From contig NZ_FXYF01000004.1 of assembly GCF_900184945.1 (NCBI RefSeq), forward strand, positions 372,001 through 436,000: 64,000 nt of DNA, written 5' to 3'. The DNA comes from Antarctobacter aquimaris. GTDB taxonomy: Bacteria > Pseudomonadota > Alphaproteobacteria > Rhodobacterales > Rhodobacteraceae. The notes beneath the pieces were generated by a model. It had not been told where the DNA came from and did not search any database. It was given only the letters and a program-made list of their open reading frames with translations. The position numbers and the translations under genes are program-made. Below, piece by piece: positions 1 to 10,213 of this stretch (position 1 is the first letter of the stretch; every line of letters begins with the position of its first letter).

Positions 1-1
1 C

Positions 2-193
2 GACCGCGCCGGGAACTACCGCTACCGGCTGTTGCGCCGGATCGCCGCCGCGCCCGAGGACGAGGGCGCGCTGGGCGACGGCGCATGGCTGGTCGAAGAA
101 GTCTCCGGCCTCTACGACTGGCGCGGCACCTGCCGCAACGATGCCCACCGCACGCTCCGCCTGGGCGATCCGGCCCGAACCGGGCCGGACTGA
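2..193 (+). CDS. C-terminal end of an unrecognised protein (5' end outside window)
   Basis: An open frame runs in from the left edge and stops with TGA at 191-193, giving the last 63 residues of a protein. The tail is charged and Arg-rich, with a WLVEEVSGLYDWRGTC segment and a short disordered end. I do not recognise the family. It is convergent with gcrA, the two stop codons being one base apart, and codon use is the same high-GC pattern as its neighbours, so it is probably a real gene end rather than a chance frame. Confidence 0.5.
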   Translation, partial: DRAGNYRYRLLRRIAAAPEDEGALGDGAWLVEEVSGLYDWRGTCRNDAHRTLRLGDPARTGPD

Positions 194-194
194 G

Positions 195-818
195 TCAGCG
201 GCGGCGGTCGCGCCGCGCGCTCATCGGCTGGAAGGCGACGCCGACATGCGCCTCGCAGTAGGGCTTGCCCTGCTGCACCGGCAGACCGCAGAACCAGAAA
301 TCATCGGTCGCGGGGTCGCCCACCGGCCACTTGCAGGTCCGCTCGGTCAGCTCCATCAAGGTCAGCTTCTTGGCCTTCTTCTCGACCTCGTTGACCTTGG
401 CAAGTGCCTCGGGGCTGATCTCGTTGGCCGAGGGCTGCGGCGGCAGCGGCTGTCCGGCCGGGATGATCTGCTTGCGCGCGGGCATCTGCGTCACCGGCGC
501 GGGGGCCGGAGCGGCGGCAACCGTTTCGGCAGGCTGCTGCGGACGCGGTTCCGGCGCCGGTTCGGGCTTGTTCGCCGCGGCGGGCTTGGGCTGCGGTTTG
601 GCAGGTTTGCCCGGTGGTTGCGACTTGGCCTCGGGCTTGGGGGCCTCGGGCTGCGGCGCGGGGGTGGTCCCGGCGCGGTTCGACAAGCCCAGCCGGTGCA
701 CCTTGCCGATCACCGCATTGCGCGTGACACCGCCCAGTTCCTTTGCGATCTGGCTTGCGGACTGCCCCTCGGACCACATCTTCTTGAGCAGTTCAACGCG
801 TTCATCGGTCCACGACAT
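195..818 (-). CDS. gcrA: GcrA family cell cycle regulator
   Basis: This 207-residue protein starts MSWTDERVELLKKMWSEG, the hallmark N-terminus of GcrA, followed by a helix-turn-helix segment (SASQIAKELGGVTRNAVIGK, about residues 19-38). A Pro/Ala/Lys-rich linker spans about residues 48-120, and the conserved C-terminal block has Cys residues in RTCKWPVGDP and FWFCGLPV plus YCEAH. In the family, GcrA binds RNA polymerase sigma-70 and activates cell-cycle promoters methylated by CcrM at GANTC. A ribosome binding site (GAGGGA) lies before the ATG at 818. It is divergent from the permease gene on its other side. Confidence 0.95.
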   Translation of the reverse strand: MSWTDERVELLKKMWSEGQSASQIAKELGGVTRNAVIGKVHRLGLSNRAGTTPAPQPEAPKPEAKSQPPGKPAKPQPKPAAANKPEPAPEPRPQQPAETVAAAPAPAPVTQMPARKQIIPAGQPLPPQPSANEISPEALAKVNEVEKKAKKLTLMELTERTCKWPVGDPATDDFWFCGLPVQQGKPYCEAHVGVAFQPMSARRDRRR

Positions 819-936
819 CGGGTTCCCTCAGCGAAAAAAGCGGCCGCTGTGCGGGGCCGCCTGACGTTTCCTTGGTTGGCTCTATTCTAATCATCGCGGA
901 CCGAGTTACAAGGCGGCGCAACGCATAGGAGGCCTC

Positions 937-1746
937 ATGACCACGACACAGACCTACGCCCCCGGCAGCCGACGCTTTGGACGCGTCAATTGGCTGGGAT
1001 TCTGGACCCTGTGCAAGCGCGAGGTCCTGCGCTTCACCGTGGTCTGGACGCAGACGGTGCTGGCCCCGCTGGTCACCGCCGGGCTGTTCCTGACCATCTT
1101 CACCATCGCCATCGGCCCGCAGCGCGGCGAAGTGATGGGCGTGGCCTTCACCACCTTCATCGCGCCGGGCATCCTGATGATGACGGTGATCCAGAATGCC
1201 TTTGTCAACACCTCCAGCTCACTGATGGTGTCCAAGGTCCAGGGCAACATCGTCGACACCCTGATGCCGCCGCTGTCCCCCGGCGAGCTGGTACTGGGCT
1301 ACGTGATCGGCGGGACGGCGCGCGGGCTGGCCGTGGCGATTCCGCTGCTGGTGACCTACTGGGCGATCCTGGGACTGGTGCCGCAGGCGCCGCTGGTCAC
1401 CCTGGCCTTCGTGGCGCTCGGGTCGGCATTCCTTGCCTCGCTGGGACTGATCGCCGGGGTCTTTGCGCAGAAGTTCGACCAGATGGCGGCGATCAGCAAT
1501 TTCATCATCACTCCGCTCGCTTTTCTCTCCGGCACCTTCTACTCGGTCGAGGCCCTGCCGCCGGGCCTCTACCAGGTGACCCACGTCAACCCGGTGTTCT
1601 ACCTGATCGACGGCGCACGCTGGGGCATGATCGGCGTGTCGGACTCCAGCCCCCTGCTCGGCTTCGCCGTTGCCTTTGGCGCAACCCTGCTGGCGTGCCT
1701 CGTGGCCTGGGGAATGTTCCGCCGCGGAACAAAACTCAAGGCGTGA
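937..1746 (+). CDS. ABC-2 type transporter permease
   Basis: A 269-residue integral membrane protein with about six hydrophobic segments (starting LAPLVTAGLFLTIFTIAIG near residue 43) and the ABC-2 layout of the NodJ/YadH kind, including the typical GTFYSVEALPPGLYQVTHVNP loop. It would form the membrane part of an exporter of lipids, polysaccharides or drugs. The start is set by AGGAGG four bases before the ATG at 937. No ATPase gene lies next to it in this window, so its partner is encoded elsewhere; the substrate cannot be told from sequence. Confidence 0.85.
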   Translation: MTTTQTYAPGSRRFGRVNWLGFWTLCKREVLRFTVVWTQTVLAPLVTAGLFLTIFTIAIGPQRGEVMGVAFTTFIAPGILMMTVIQNAFVNTSSSLMVSKVQGNIVDTLMPPLSPGELVLGYVIGGTARGLAVAIPLLVTYWAILGLVPQAPLVTLAFVALGSAFLASLGLIAGVFAQKFDQMAAISNFIITPLAFLSGTFYSVEALPPGLYQVTHVNPVFYLIDGARWGMIGVSDSSPLLGFAVAFGATLLACLVAWGMFRRGTKLKA

Positions 1747-1872
1747 GCGGTTTGGCCGGTGACCGTTCCACGACCGAGGGCTCCGCTGAACGAGGGAAAA
1801 AATCCGAAAAAACTTCGCCGAATGCCATTGCACCTGCCTCCGAAGCACAATAGATGAACCTTACGAAATTGG

Positions 1873-3380
<1,508 letters not shown>

Positions 3381-3382
3381 TA

Positions 3383-3397
3383 GGCCGTGTTGACAAA
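3383..3397 (+). repeat. Left terminal inverted repeat of the IS5-family element
   Basis: GGCCGTGTTGACAAA, preceded by the TA target copy. It pairs with the right end at 4218-4232 with two mismatches. Confidence 0.85.
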
Positions 3398-3443
3398 AGG
3401 GATTCACAGGGCGTGTTGATCGTGATTCAAGCTGGTATCTGCG

Positions 3444-4230
3444 ATGGAGACCAGCTTGGCACGAGACCTGATGTCGGACGAGGAATGGACGTTCTTTGAA
3501 CGGTTCATTGTGTCAGTCCGCGCGCCGAACGGGCGCAAACCGACCGATCACCGTCTTGTTCTTGATGGGATTTTCTGGATCGCGCGCACGGGATCTCCCT
3601 GGCGTGATCTGCCGGAAGAGTTCGGCAAATGGTCAAGCGTCTACCGCCAGTTCCGGCGCTGGACACTGGCGGGGCTCTGGGAGCAGATCTTGGACGCGCT
3701 GAACGAAAGCGGGGCGGTGCCGCATGCCCTGCAAAAGATCGACAGCACTGCGGTTCGCGCCCATCACCAGGCAGCGGGCGCTGAAGGGGGACTCCGCGAC
3801 AGGGTTTTGGCCGTTCGCCTGGTGGCTTCACGACAAGGATCCACCTCATCGTCAATGCAGCAGGGCTGCCTATGAGGACGGAGATCACCGCGGGGCAAAC
3901 CTCCGACTATCTCGGCTTCGATCTGGTCATGGCCGCCAATCTGCCGACACCGAGTGGTCTGCTGGCCGACCGAGGCTATGACGCTGACAGCATTCGAAAA
4001 TCATGGGCAAACGCGATGTCTTGCCCGTCATCCCCATGCGTAAATCACGAAAAAAGCGCATTGCCGTCGACCGGTCCTTGTATCGTCTTCGAAACCTTGT
4101 CGAACGGTGCTTCGACAAGCTGAAGAACGCCCGCCGCGTTGCCACCCGTTACGACAAGACTGCGGAGAGCTTCCTGGGCTTCATCGACATCACGTCGATC
4201 AGGCTTTGGATCCGTCATTTGTCAACATGA
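3444..4230 (+). pseudogene. IS5-family transposase, spread over three frames
   Basis: The N-terminal part (METSLARDLMSDEEW, from 3444) carries the first catalytic Asp in QKIDST. A run GAAGGGGGACT near 3782 allows a -1 frameshift into the next frame, where GFTTRIHLIVNAAGLP and the second Asp (LLADRGYDAD) follow; this shift is normal for the group. A second, abnormal shift near 3998-4003 (just before ATGGGCAAACG) is needed to reach the third part, which carries the final Glu (YDKTAESFLGF) and ends at 4230. A one-base loss explains it, so this copy probably makes no full transposase. Confidence 0.82.
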
Positions 4231-4232
4231 CC
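4218..4232 (-). repeat. Right terminal inverted repeat of the IS5-family element
   Basis: Read on the minus strand as GGTCATGTTGACAAA, followed outward by the TA target copy at 4233-4234. Confidence 0.85.
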
Positions 4233-4266
4233 TAGAAACTGCATCCCCTTTGCGGCCCCCCACAAA

Positions 4267-4295
4267 CGGAAAAAGGCGGGGTTTCCCCCGCCTTT
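4267..4295 (-). terminator. Rho-independent terminator of clpB
   Basis: A 10-bp stem (AAAGGCGGGG at 4272-4281 with CCCCGCCTTT at 4286-4295) around a 4-base loop. On the minus strand it ends in a run of T, 25 bases past the clpB stop codon. Confidence 0.85.
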
Positions 4296-4319
4296 CCCGT
4301 CAGTTGCCAAAGCGCTGGT

Positions 4320-6935
4320 TCAATGCACCACCGCATCGTCGGGGCGCGGCCGGTTCGAGGCCGCCACACGGTCGCCGATGATCAGACCGTCGGTTCCGGC
4401 CGACACCGGGACGAGGTCGCCGTCCGTCACGTCGCCGGCCAGCAGCATCTCGGCCAGCGGGTCCTGCAACGCGCGCTGGATCACGCGCTTGAGCGGGCGG
4501 GCGCCGAAGACCGGGTCATAGCCTTCGTCCGCCAGCCAGGTCTTGGCCGCGTCGTCCAGCTCCAGCCGGATCTTGCGCGCCGCGAGCCGCTTGAGCAACC
4601 GCCGCAGCTGGATCTCCACGATGCCGGTCATGTCCTCGCGCTTGAGGCGGTCAAAGATGATCGTCTCGTCGAGCCGGTTCAGGAATTCCGGCCGGAAGTG
4701 CGCCCGCACCGCGTCCATCACGTCGCGCCGGGCACCGCTCGGGTCGGCCCCCTCCGGCATCTGGCTGAGCGCCTGCGAACCGAGGTTCGAGGTCAGCACG
4801 ATCAGCGTCTGCTTGAAGTCGACCTTGCGGCCCTGGCCATCGGTCAGCACACCGTCGTCCAACACCTGCAACAGAACGTTGAACACGTCCGGATGCGCCT
4901 TCTCGACCTCGTCGAACAGCACCACCTGGTAGGGCCGGCGCCGCACCGCCTCGGTCAGCACGCCGCCTTCGTCGTAGCCGACGTAACCCGGAGGCGCGCC
5001 GATCAGACGGGCGACCGAGTGTTTCTCCATGAACTCGGACATGTCGATGCGGACCATCGCGTTGTCGTCGTCGAACAGGAACTCGGCCACCGCCTTGGTC
5101 AGTTCGGTCTTGCCGACCCCGGTCGGCCCGAGGAACAGGAACGAGCCAAGCGGCCGGTTCTCGTCGTTCAGACCGGCGCGTGCCCGGCGCACGGCATTGG
5201 CCACAGCCGTCACCGCCTGGCTCTGGCCGACCACCCGCCGGTGCAGGTCGTCCTCCATGCGCAGCAGCTTTTCGCGCTCGCCTTCCAGCATCTTGGAGGT
5301 CGGGATGCCGGTCCAGCGCTCGACGACGCTGGCAATGTGCTCGGGCAGTACCGCCTCCTCGACCATGACATCGAGATCCTCGGTCTCCGCCTCGCCCAGC
5401 TTGCGCTCAAGCTCGGGGATGCGACCGTACTGCAGCTCGCCGGCGCGGGCAAAGTTGCCCTCGCGCTTGGCCTGCTCCAGTTCGGCGCGCAGGTGGTCCA
5501 GCTCTTCCTTGATGTCGCGGGCCGAGGCCAGCTTGTCCCGCTCCGCCTGCCAGCGCGCGGTCATCTCGGCCGACTGCTGTTGCAACTCGGACAGGTCCTT
5601 TTGCAGCTTGGCCAGCCGGTCCTTGGAAGCCTGGTCATCCTCCATGCGCAGCGCCTCGACCTCGATCTGCTTTTGCAGGATGTCGCGGTCCAGCGCGTCC
5701 AGCTCCTCGGGCTTGGAGTCCACCTCCATCCGCAGACGGCTGGCGGCCTCGTCCATCAGGTCGATTGCCTTGTCGGGCAGGAACCGGTCGGTGATGTAGC
5801 GGTGCGACAGGGTCGCCGCCGTGACCAGCGCCGAGTCCGAGATCCGCACACCGTGGTGCAGTTCGTACTTTTCCTTGATGCCGCGCAGGATGCTGATCGT
5901 ATCCTCGACCGTCGGCTCCTCGACCATCACGGGTTGGAAACGCCGCGCCAGGGCCGCGTCCTTTTCGACATGCTTGCGGTACTCGTCCAGCGTGGTGGCG
6001 CCGACGCAGTGCAGCTCGCCACGCGCCAGCGCCGGCTTCAGCAGGTTGGAGGCGTCCATCGCCCCGTCCGCCTTGCCCGCGCCGACCAGCGTGTGCATCT
6101 CGTCGATGAACAGGATGATCTCACCGGCGGCCGACGTGACCTCGGACAGGATCGCCTTCAGGCGCTCCTCGAACTCGCCGCGATATTTCGCCCCGGCGAT
6201 CAGCGCGCCCATGTCCAGCGCCAGCAGGCGCTTGTTCTTGATCGATTCCGGCACGTCGCCGTTGACGATCCGCAGCGCGAGGCCCTCGGCGATGGCGGTC
6301 TTGCCCACGCCGGGTTCACCGATCAGCACCGGGTTGTTCTTGGTCCGGCGGCTGAGCACCTGCATGGTGCGGCGGATTTCCTCGTCGCGGCCGATGATCG
6401 GGTCGATCTTGCCTTCACGCGCGCGCTCGGTCAGGTCGAGGGCGTATTTCTTGAGCGCCTCGTAGCTGTCCTCGGCTGTCGCGGTGTCGGCGGTGCGCCC
6501 CTTGCGCACGTCGTTGATCGCCTGGTTCAGGCTCTGCGGGGTGACGCTCCCGGCGTCCAGCGCCTCCTTGGCCGGGCTCTTGACCATGGCCAGCGCGGTC
6601 AGCATCCGTTCGACCGGGACATAGCTGTCCCCGGCTTTGGTTGCCAGCTTCTCGGCCTCGTCCAGCACCTTGCCGGTGGCGGAATCCAGGTAGACCTGCC
6701 CGGCGTCGCCGCTGACTTTGGGGATCTTGGCCAGCTTGGTGTCCAGCACCTGGACCACCCGCTGGGGCTGTCCGCCCGCGGCCTTGATCAGGTTCGACGC
6801 CATGCCCTGATCGTCATCCATCAGCGCCTTGAGCAGGTGCTCGGGGGCCAGCTTCTGGTGGCTCTCCCGCATCGCGATGGTCTGCGCGGCCTGAATGAAC
6901 CCACGCGCACGTTCCGTGAACTTCTCCAAGTTCAT
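4320..6935 (-). CDS. clpB: ATP-dependent disaggregase ClpB
   Basis: At 871 residues this is full length for ClpB, the Hsp100 AAA+ ring that pulls polypeptides out of aggregates with DnaK. The order is right: an N-terminal Clp repeat domain ([18 protein letters not shown]), first nucleotide domain with Walker [14 protein letters not shown] near residue 205, a long coiled-coil middle domain (about 410-530), second nucleotide domain with Walker [14 protein letters not shown] near residue 600, and the GYVGYDEGG pore loop. A strong AAGGAG site precedes the ATG. It is a single-gene unit with its own terminator. I could not identify a convincing heat-shock promoter by eye. Confidence 0.98.
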   Translation of the reverse strand: MNLEKFTERARGFIQAAQTIAMRESHQKLAPEHLLKALMDDDQGMASNLIKAAGGQPQRVVQVLDTKLAKIPKVSGDAGQVYLDSATGKVLDEAEKLATKAGDSYVPVERMLTALAMVKSPAKEALDAGSVTPQSLNQAINDVRKGRTADTATAEDSYEALKKYALDLTERAREGKIDPIIGRDEEIRRTMQVLSRRTKNNPVLIGEPGVGKTAIAEGLALRIVNGDVPESIKNKRLLALDMGALIAGAKYRGEFEERLKAILSEVTSAAGEIILFIDEMHTLVGAGKADGAMDASNLLKPALARGELHCVGATTLDEYRKHVEKDAALARRFQPVMVEEPTVEDTISILRGIKEKYELHHGVRISDSALVTAATLSHRYITDRFLPDKAIDLMDEAASRLRMEVDSKPEELDALDRDILQKQIEVEALRMEDDQASKDRLAKLQKDLSELQQQSAEMTARWQAERDKLASARDIKEELDHLRAELEQAKREGNFARAGELQYGRIPELERKLGEAETEDLDVMVEEAVLPEHIASVVERWTGIPTSKMLEGEREKLLRMEDDLHRRVVGQSQAVTAVANAVRRARAGLNDENRPLGSFLFLGPTGVGKTELTKAVAEFLFDDDNAMVRIDMSEFMEKHSVARLIGAPPGYVGYDEGGVLTEAVRRRPYQVVLFDEVEKAHPDVFNVLLQVLDDGVLTDGQGRKVDFKQTLIVLTSNLGSQALSQMPEGADPSGARRDVMDAVRAHFRPEFLNRLDETIIFDRLKREDMTGIVEIQLRRLLKRLAARKIRLELDDAAKTWLADEGYDPVFGARPLKRVIQRALQDPLAEMLLAGDVTDGDLVPVSAGTDGLIIGDRVAASNRPRPDDAVVH

Positions 6936-7146
6936 ATCTTTCTCCTTCGATCAAGCGCCCCTTGAAATGCTCCGCGCCTGGCTTGGCAGCACGCGGTTCC
7001 TCGGGCCTCGATCTCAAGATGGCCCCGCCAAGCTGCCGGTTCAAGAGAACGCCGTGGCAAAAGTGCAACGGCTGCCGTGATGCTGTCGCTTGACCTCGCC
7101 GCCCCCGCCTTTCATGAGGGAGCAACGCAACCCTTGGAGAGCCCTG

Positions 7147-7869
7147 ATGTCCGATGACCGCCTGATCGTCGCCCTCGATGTGCCGAATGTCGTCATGGGG
7201 CTGGACCTGGTCGAGCAGTTGGGGGATGCCGTGTCCTTCTACAAGATCGGGCTGGGCATGCTGACCGGCGGCGGGCTGGCGCTGGCCAACGAGTTGAAGC
7301 AGGAACACGGCAAGCGCATCTTTCTGGACATGAAACTGTTCGACATCGGTGCGACGGTCGAGGCGGCGGTGCGCGGCCTTGCGCAGTACGACCTCGATTT
7401 CCTGACCGTGCACGGCGATCCCTACGTGGTGCGCGCCGCCAAGGAGGGCGCCGCAGGGTCCCAGACCAAGATCCTCGCCGTGACAATCCTGACTTCGCTG
7501 GACCGGTCCGACCTCGATTCGGCGCTGATCAAGGCAGGCGATATCCCCGATCTCGTGGCCGAACGCGCCGCGCGCGCCTTCGAGGCCGGGGCCGACGGTG
7601 TCATCGCCTCGCCGAACGAGGCGGCGCTGATCCGTGCCCTGCCCGAAGCCAGGGGCCGGCTGATCGTGACGCCCGGCGTGCGCCCCTCCGGCGCGGACAA
7701 GGGCGATCAAAAGCGTATCGCGACCCCCGCGCAGGCGATCCGCGACGGGGCCGACCACATCGTCGTCGGCCGCCCGATTCACCGCGCCGACACGCCGCGC
7801 GCCGCCGCCACGGCCATCCTGAGCGAGATGACTTCGCCCCAGGCGGAACGGCCCAATCGCGGTGCCTGA
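7147..7869 (+). CDS. pyrF: Orotidine 5'-phosphate decarboxylase
   Basis: PyrF makes UMP from OMP, the last step of de novo pyrimidine synthesis. The 240-residue protein shows the family signatures: LIVALDVPN at the N-terminus, the catalytic Lys/Asp motif in FLDMKLFDIG, the substrate loop TPGVRPSGADKGDQKR and the phosphate-binding VVGRPIHRADTP. The ATG at 7147 is chosen because GGAGAG sits just upstream and family members begin right before LIVALD. It stands alone, convergent with the nfeD-like gene five bases away. Confidence 0.96.
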   Translation: MSDDRLIVALDVPNVVMGLDLVEQLGDAVSFYKIGLGMLTGGGLALANELKQEHGKRIFLDMKLFDIGATVEAAVRGLAQYDLDFLTVHGDPYVVRAAKEGAAGSQTKILAVTILTSLDRSDLDSALIKAGDIPDLVAERAARAFEAGADGVIASPNEAALIRALPEARGRLIVTPGVRPSGADKGDQKRIATPAQAIRDGADHIVVGRPIHRADTPRAAATAILSEMTSPQAERPNRGA

Positions 7870-7874
7870 GCGCC

Positions 7875-8168
7875 TCAGTCCTCGTTGATGTCCTTGTCCC
7901 AGATCCGCGTCTGCCCCTTGCGCACCCCGGCCAGCCGCCGCATCACCAGCCAGGCGATCAGCGAAAACACCGCGAAGGTCAGCACCGTCAGCGGCACCGC
8001 GCCGTGCAGGAACAGGCCCGACGGCCCGGCCAGCAGGAACAGCAGGCCCATCGCCAGGGCGCCCAGCGCAAAGCCCAGGAAGATGGTGCCCGGCACGATC
8101 ACCTCGAGGATGGCCAGCGCGACCCCGGCCGCCATCCAAATCCACCAGACGTTCCAGCCCCAGCCCAT
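7875..8168 (-). CDS. NfeD-like membrane protein
   Basis: A 97-residue protein with two or three hydrophobic helices (WMAAGVALAILEVIVPGTIFLG and PLTVLTFAVFSLIAWLVM) followed by a short charged tail, RKGQTRIWDKDINED. It fits the short NfeD class, which lacks the protease part and partners SPFH proteins. The start overlaps the upstream stop as ATGA at 8165-8168; a GTG one codon earlier (8171) is also possible but the overlap favours translational coupling. Such pairs are thought to shape membrane microdomains. Confidence 0.85.
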   Translation of the reverse strand: MGWGWNVWWIWMAAGVALAILEVIVPGTIFLGFALGALAMGLLFLLAGPSGLFLHGAVPLTVLTFAVFSLIAWLVMRRLAGVRKGQTRIWDKDINED

Positions 8169-9064
8169 CACTTGCCGGCCCCCTTCAGCATCTTGAAGGC
8201 ATCGGCAAAGGCATCCAGCGCGTTGGCCGGCAGGATCACGGTCTGATTGCCCGTGCCCTGCCCCACGGCCGTCAGCGCCTCGACCTGCTTGATCGCGATC
8301 TGGAACTGCGCCGCCTCCATGCCGTTGTCCTGGATCGCCTTGGCGATGACCCCCGTGGCATAGGCCTCGGCGTCGGCGGTGATGCGGCGCGCCTTGGCGG
8401 CCTGTTCGGCGGCGTAGAGGTCGGCATCGGCCTGCAATTCGACCGCGCGGCGCTTGCCCTCGGCTTCGGTCACCTGGGCGCGGCGCGCCCGCTCGGCGTT
8501 CAGCTGTTGCAGCATGGCGCCGCGCGTCGCCTCGTCCAGGTTCACGTCCAGGATTTCGGCCCGCGTCACTTCGATGCCCCAGTCGTCAACCGCGTCCTCG
8601 ACGTTCTTCTTGATCTCCTGGATCAGCTGCGAACGGTTGGATTGCACCTCGTCCAGCTCCATCCGGCCGATCTCGGCCCGGACGATGCCGGCCACGGTGG
8701 TGGCGATGGCCGCGTCCACGTCGCGGATGCGGTACACGGTCTTTTCCGGCTCGAGGATACGGTAGAACACGCTGGTCTCCACCTGCACCAGCACGTTGTC
8801 CGAGGTGATGGCGTCCTGCGTCGCGTCGGGCAGCTGGCGTTCGAGGATCGAGATCTTGTGCCGCACCTTGTCAAAGAAGGGCACGATCAGGTTGATCCCC
8901 GGGCCAAGCACCGCGCGCAGCCGGCCAAAGCGTTCGACCACGTGCTTTTCCGACTGCGGCACGATCCGCACGCCCAGAAAGATGCACAGGACGATCAGCC
9001 CGGCCAAGAGCAGCCAGACGATGGTGCCGTCGGCGGGGTCGATCACGATCTGGTACGGGATCAT
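8168..9064 (-). CDS. SPFH / band-7 membrane protein (QmcA-stomatin type)
   Basis: A 298-residue protein with one N-terminal transmembrane helix (GTIVWLLLAGLIVLCIFLG, about residues 13-31) and then a band-7 domain: IVPQSEKHVVERFGR, VPFFDKVRHKISILERQ, and the helical segment RAEIGRMELDEVQSNR. A long Ala-rich coiled coil (EAEGKRRAVELQADADLYAAEQAAKA and beyond, here partly quoted by position 215-245) follows. The family forms large membrane-anchored oligomers. The ATG at 9064 puts the membrane helix at the start as in relatives. It is co-transcribed with the nfeD-like gene. Confidence 0.93.
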   Translation of the reverse strand: MIPYQIVIDPADGTIVWLLLAGLIVLCIFLGVRIVPQSEKHVVERFGRLRAVLGPGINLIVPFFDKVRHKISILERQLPDATQDAITSDNVLVQVETSVFYRILEPEKTVYRIRDVDAAIATTVAGIVRAEIGRMELDEVQSNRSQLIQEIKKNVEDAVDDWGIEVTRAEILDVNLDEATRGAMLQQLNAERARRAQVTEAEGKRRAVELQADADLYAAEQAAKARRITADAEAYATGVIAKAIQDNGMEAAQFQIAIKQVEALTAVGQGTGNQTVILPANALDAFADAFKMLKGAGK

Positions 9065-9385
9065 GGGCGTCTTCCATCTGTTGAGGTTCGGCCCAGCATT
9101 GCAGACCAAGAAACCGGAGGGAAGCGGGCTTGTGCGCCGTCCCGACCGCTGCCGCACCTGTCGCGCAGCCGTGCCCACAGAAGGGAATGCCTGACCTTCC
9201 AGAGCGGTTCCCACCCGCTCTCAATCCCGGCAGCCGGCCGCGCAAACCCCTGTTCCCCGGCAAAAATCCGCCCAAATCCCTCTCTCGGGCAGGTTTTCCA
9301 TACCTGTGTCCCCCATGAAACAGGCGCAGACTGCTCCTACATAATTGACACGCGGCCCAGAGAGGCCGGCAGTCAGGAGACCGCC
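9065..9385. other. 321-bp intergenic region without a gene
   Basis: The region separates the SPFH gene from the small ORF at 9386 and should hold promoters for both directions. A TACATAAT stretch at about 9338-9345 could be a -10 element for the small gene, but no good -35 pairs with it. I see no RNA gene or conserved structure here. Confidence 0.4.
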
Positions 9386-9637
9386 ATGAGCAGTTGGAAT
9401 CCCCGCATCGACCAGGTGCGTTACAACGCCGCTGAACAATGTTTCGAGGCTCTGGTCACCGTTGTCACCGCCCAGGGCCTGCTGCGGATCGCCAGCCAGT
9501 ACACCGCGCCCATCACCACCGACTTCGAAGAAGCCGCGCGCGGGCTGTGGATGCGTGCCCGGCTGCACCTCGGCACGCCCGAGATGATGCAGCTGCGCCT
9601 GCCGGGCCTGTCACAAGCGGTGCCCGAAGCCGCCTGA
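9386..9637 (+). CDS. Small uncharacterised protein, 83 aa
   Basis: An 83-residue acidic-to-neutral soluble protein starting MSSWNPRIDQVRYNAAEQCFEA. It has no signal peptide or membrane helix, and no family that I recognise. The second half (TDFEEAARGLWMRARLHLG) reads as an amphipathic helix. CAGGAGA lies nine bases before the ATG, which together with high-GC codon bias supports a real gene. It stands alone between two minus-strand genes. Confidence 0.72.
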   Translation: MSSWNPRIDQVRYNAAEQCFEALVTVVTAQGLLRIASQYTAPITTDFEEAARGLWMRARLHLGTPEMMQLRLPGLSQAVPEAA

Positions 9638-9723
9638 TCCCATCGGCTCATTCACGCCTGTATGAGCCTCGCCGCCTCCCCCTTGTCCCTCGGGGTCGCG
9701 GTGTGCCTGCCGGGGCCCGCCTG

Positions 9724-10179
9724 CTAGCCAGCGGGTCCCGGCATTTTTCCCGGATCGCCCTGCGCGGCCAGGTAGTCGCGCAGGATGTCGCGGAAATGCG
9801 GGATCGCGTCCCGTGCCTCGATGAAATCCCCGGGTGGCATCGCGTCCCAGCCCTGCCCCTCATCGCCGAACACCACCTCGTCCAGGATCGATTCGGGCAG
9901 GTGCGCTGCGAAGAACCAGCTGACCTTGCCCGCGTCATCGCGCAGGTGGGCCAGCCGCAACACCTCTGCCGACAGGATCAGCCCCAGTTCCTCCCGCGTC
10001 TCGCGCAGCACGCAGGTTTCCGGGCTTTCGCTGCCGTCCCGCGCACCGCCGGGAAAATCGAGAAAGCCGGGCCAGGGGATCGAAGGCTTGTTGTCACGCC
10101 GCAGCACGACCAGCCGCAGCCCGGCAAACAGCAGCAGCTTGGCGCCGTCGAACTCTCTGCGCGGATCGCTTTCGCTCAT
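9724..10179 (-). CDS. Nudix hydrolase
   Basis: This 151-residue protein carries a good Nudix box, GARDGSESPETCVLRETREE followed by LGL, matching G-x5-E-x7-REUxEExGU with Thr for the first hydrophobic residue. Members cleave nucleoside diphosphates linked to other groups; the substrate cannot be told here. The start at 10179 (MSESDPRREF) is preferred over earlier in-frame starts because those would overlap the dinB promoter side. It is divergent from dinB, 34 bases apart, so the two share a promoter region. Confidence 0.88.
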   Translation of the reverse strand: MSESDPRREFDGAKLLLFAGLRLVVLRRDNKPSIPWPGFLDFPGGARDGSESPETCVLRETREELGLILSAEVLRLAHLRDDAGKVSWFFAAHLPESILDEVVFGDEGQGWDAMPPGDFIEARDAIPHFRDILRDYLAAQGDPGKMPGPAG

Positions 10180-10213
10180 GGCGCCCTCTTCGGCGGCGGG
10201 GTATATTGGCCCC

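Larger units (their letters stand above)
3383..4232 (+). mobile_element. IS5-family insertion sequence (IS427-like), 850 bp
   Basis: The element is bounded by imperfect inverted ends, GGCCGTGTTGACAAA at 3383-3397 and its complement form GGTCATGTTGACAAA read inward from 4232 (13 of 15 match). It is flanked by TA on both sides (3381-3382 and 4233-4234), fitting a 2-bp target duplication. Size, ends and a transposase split over frames fit the IS427 group of IS5. The left end truncates the serine recombinase remnant; the right end abuts the clpB terminator. Confidence 0.88.

Noticed and set aside
4323-6965. Very long plus-strand open frame (880 codons) opposite clpB
   Set aside because: It is the antisense of clpB; the His/Leu/Gln/Arg-rich translation is typical of a GC-rich shadow frame.
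6936-7080. Heat-shock sigma-32 promoter for clpB
   Set aside because: CTTGAGA occurs on the minus strand near 7015, but no convincing -10 follows at the right distance.
9065-9385. Small RNA gene (SRP RNA or 6S) between the SPFH gene and the 83-aa gene
   Set aside because: None of the conserved sequence or folding marks of those RNAs could be seen.
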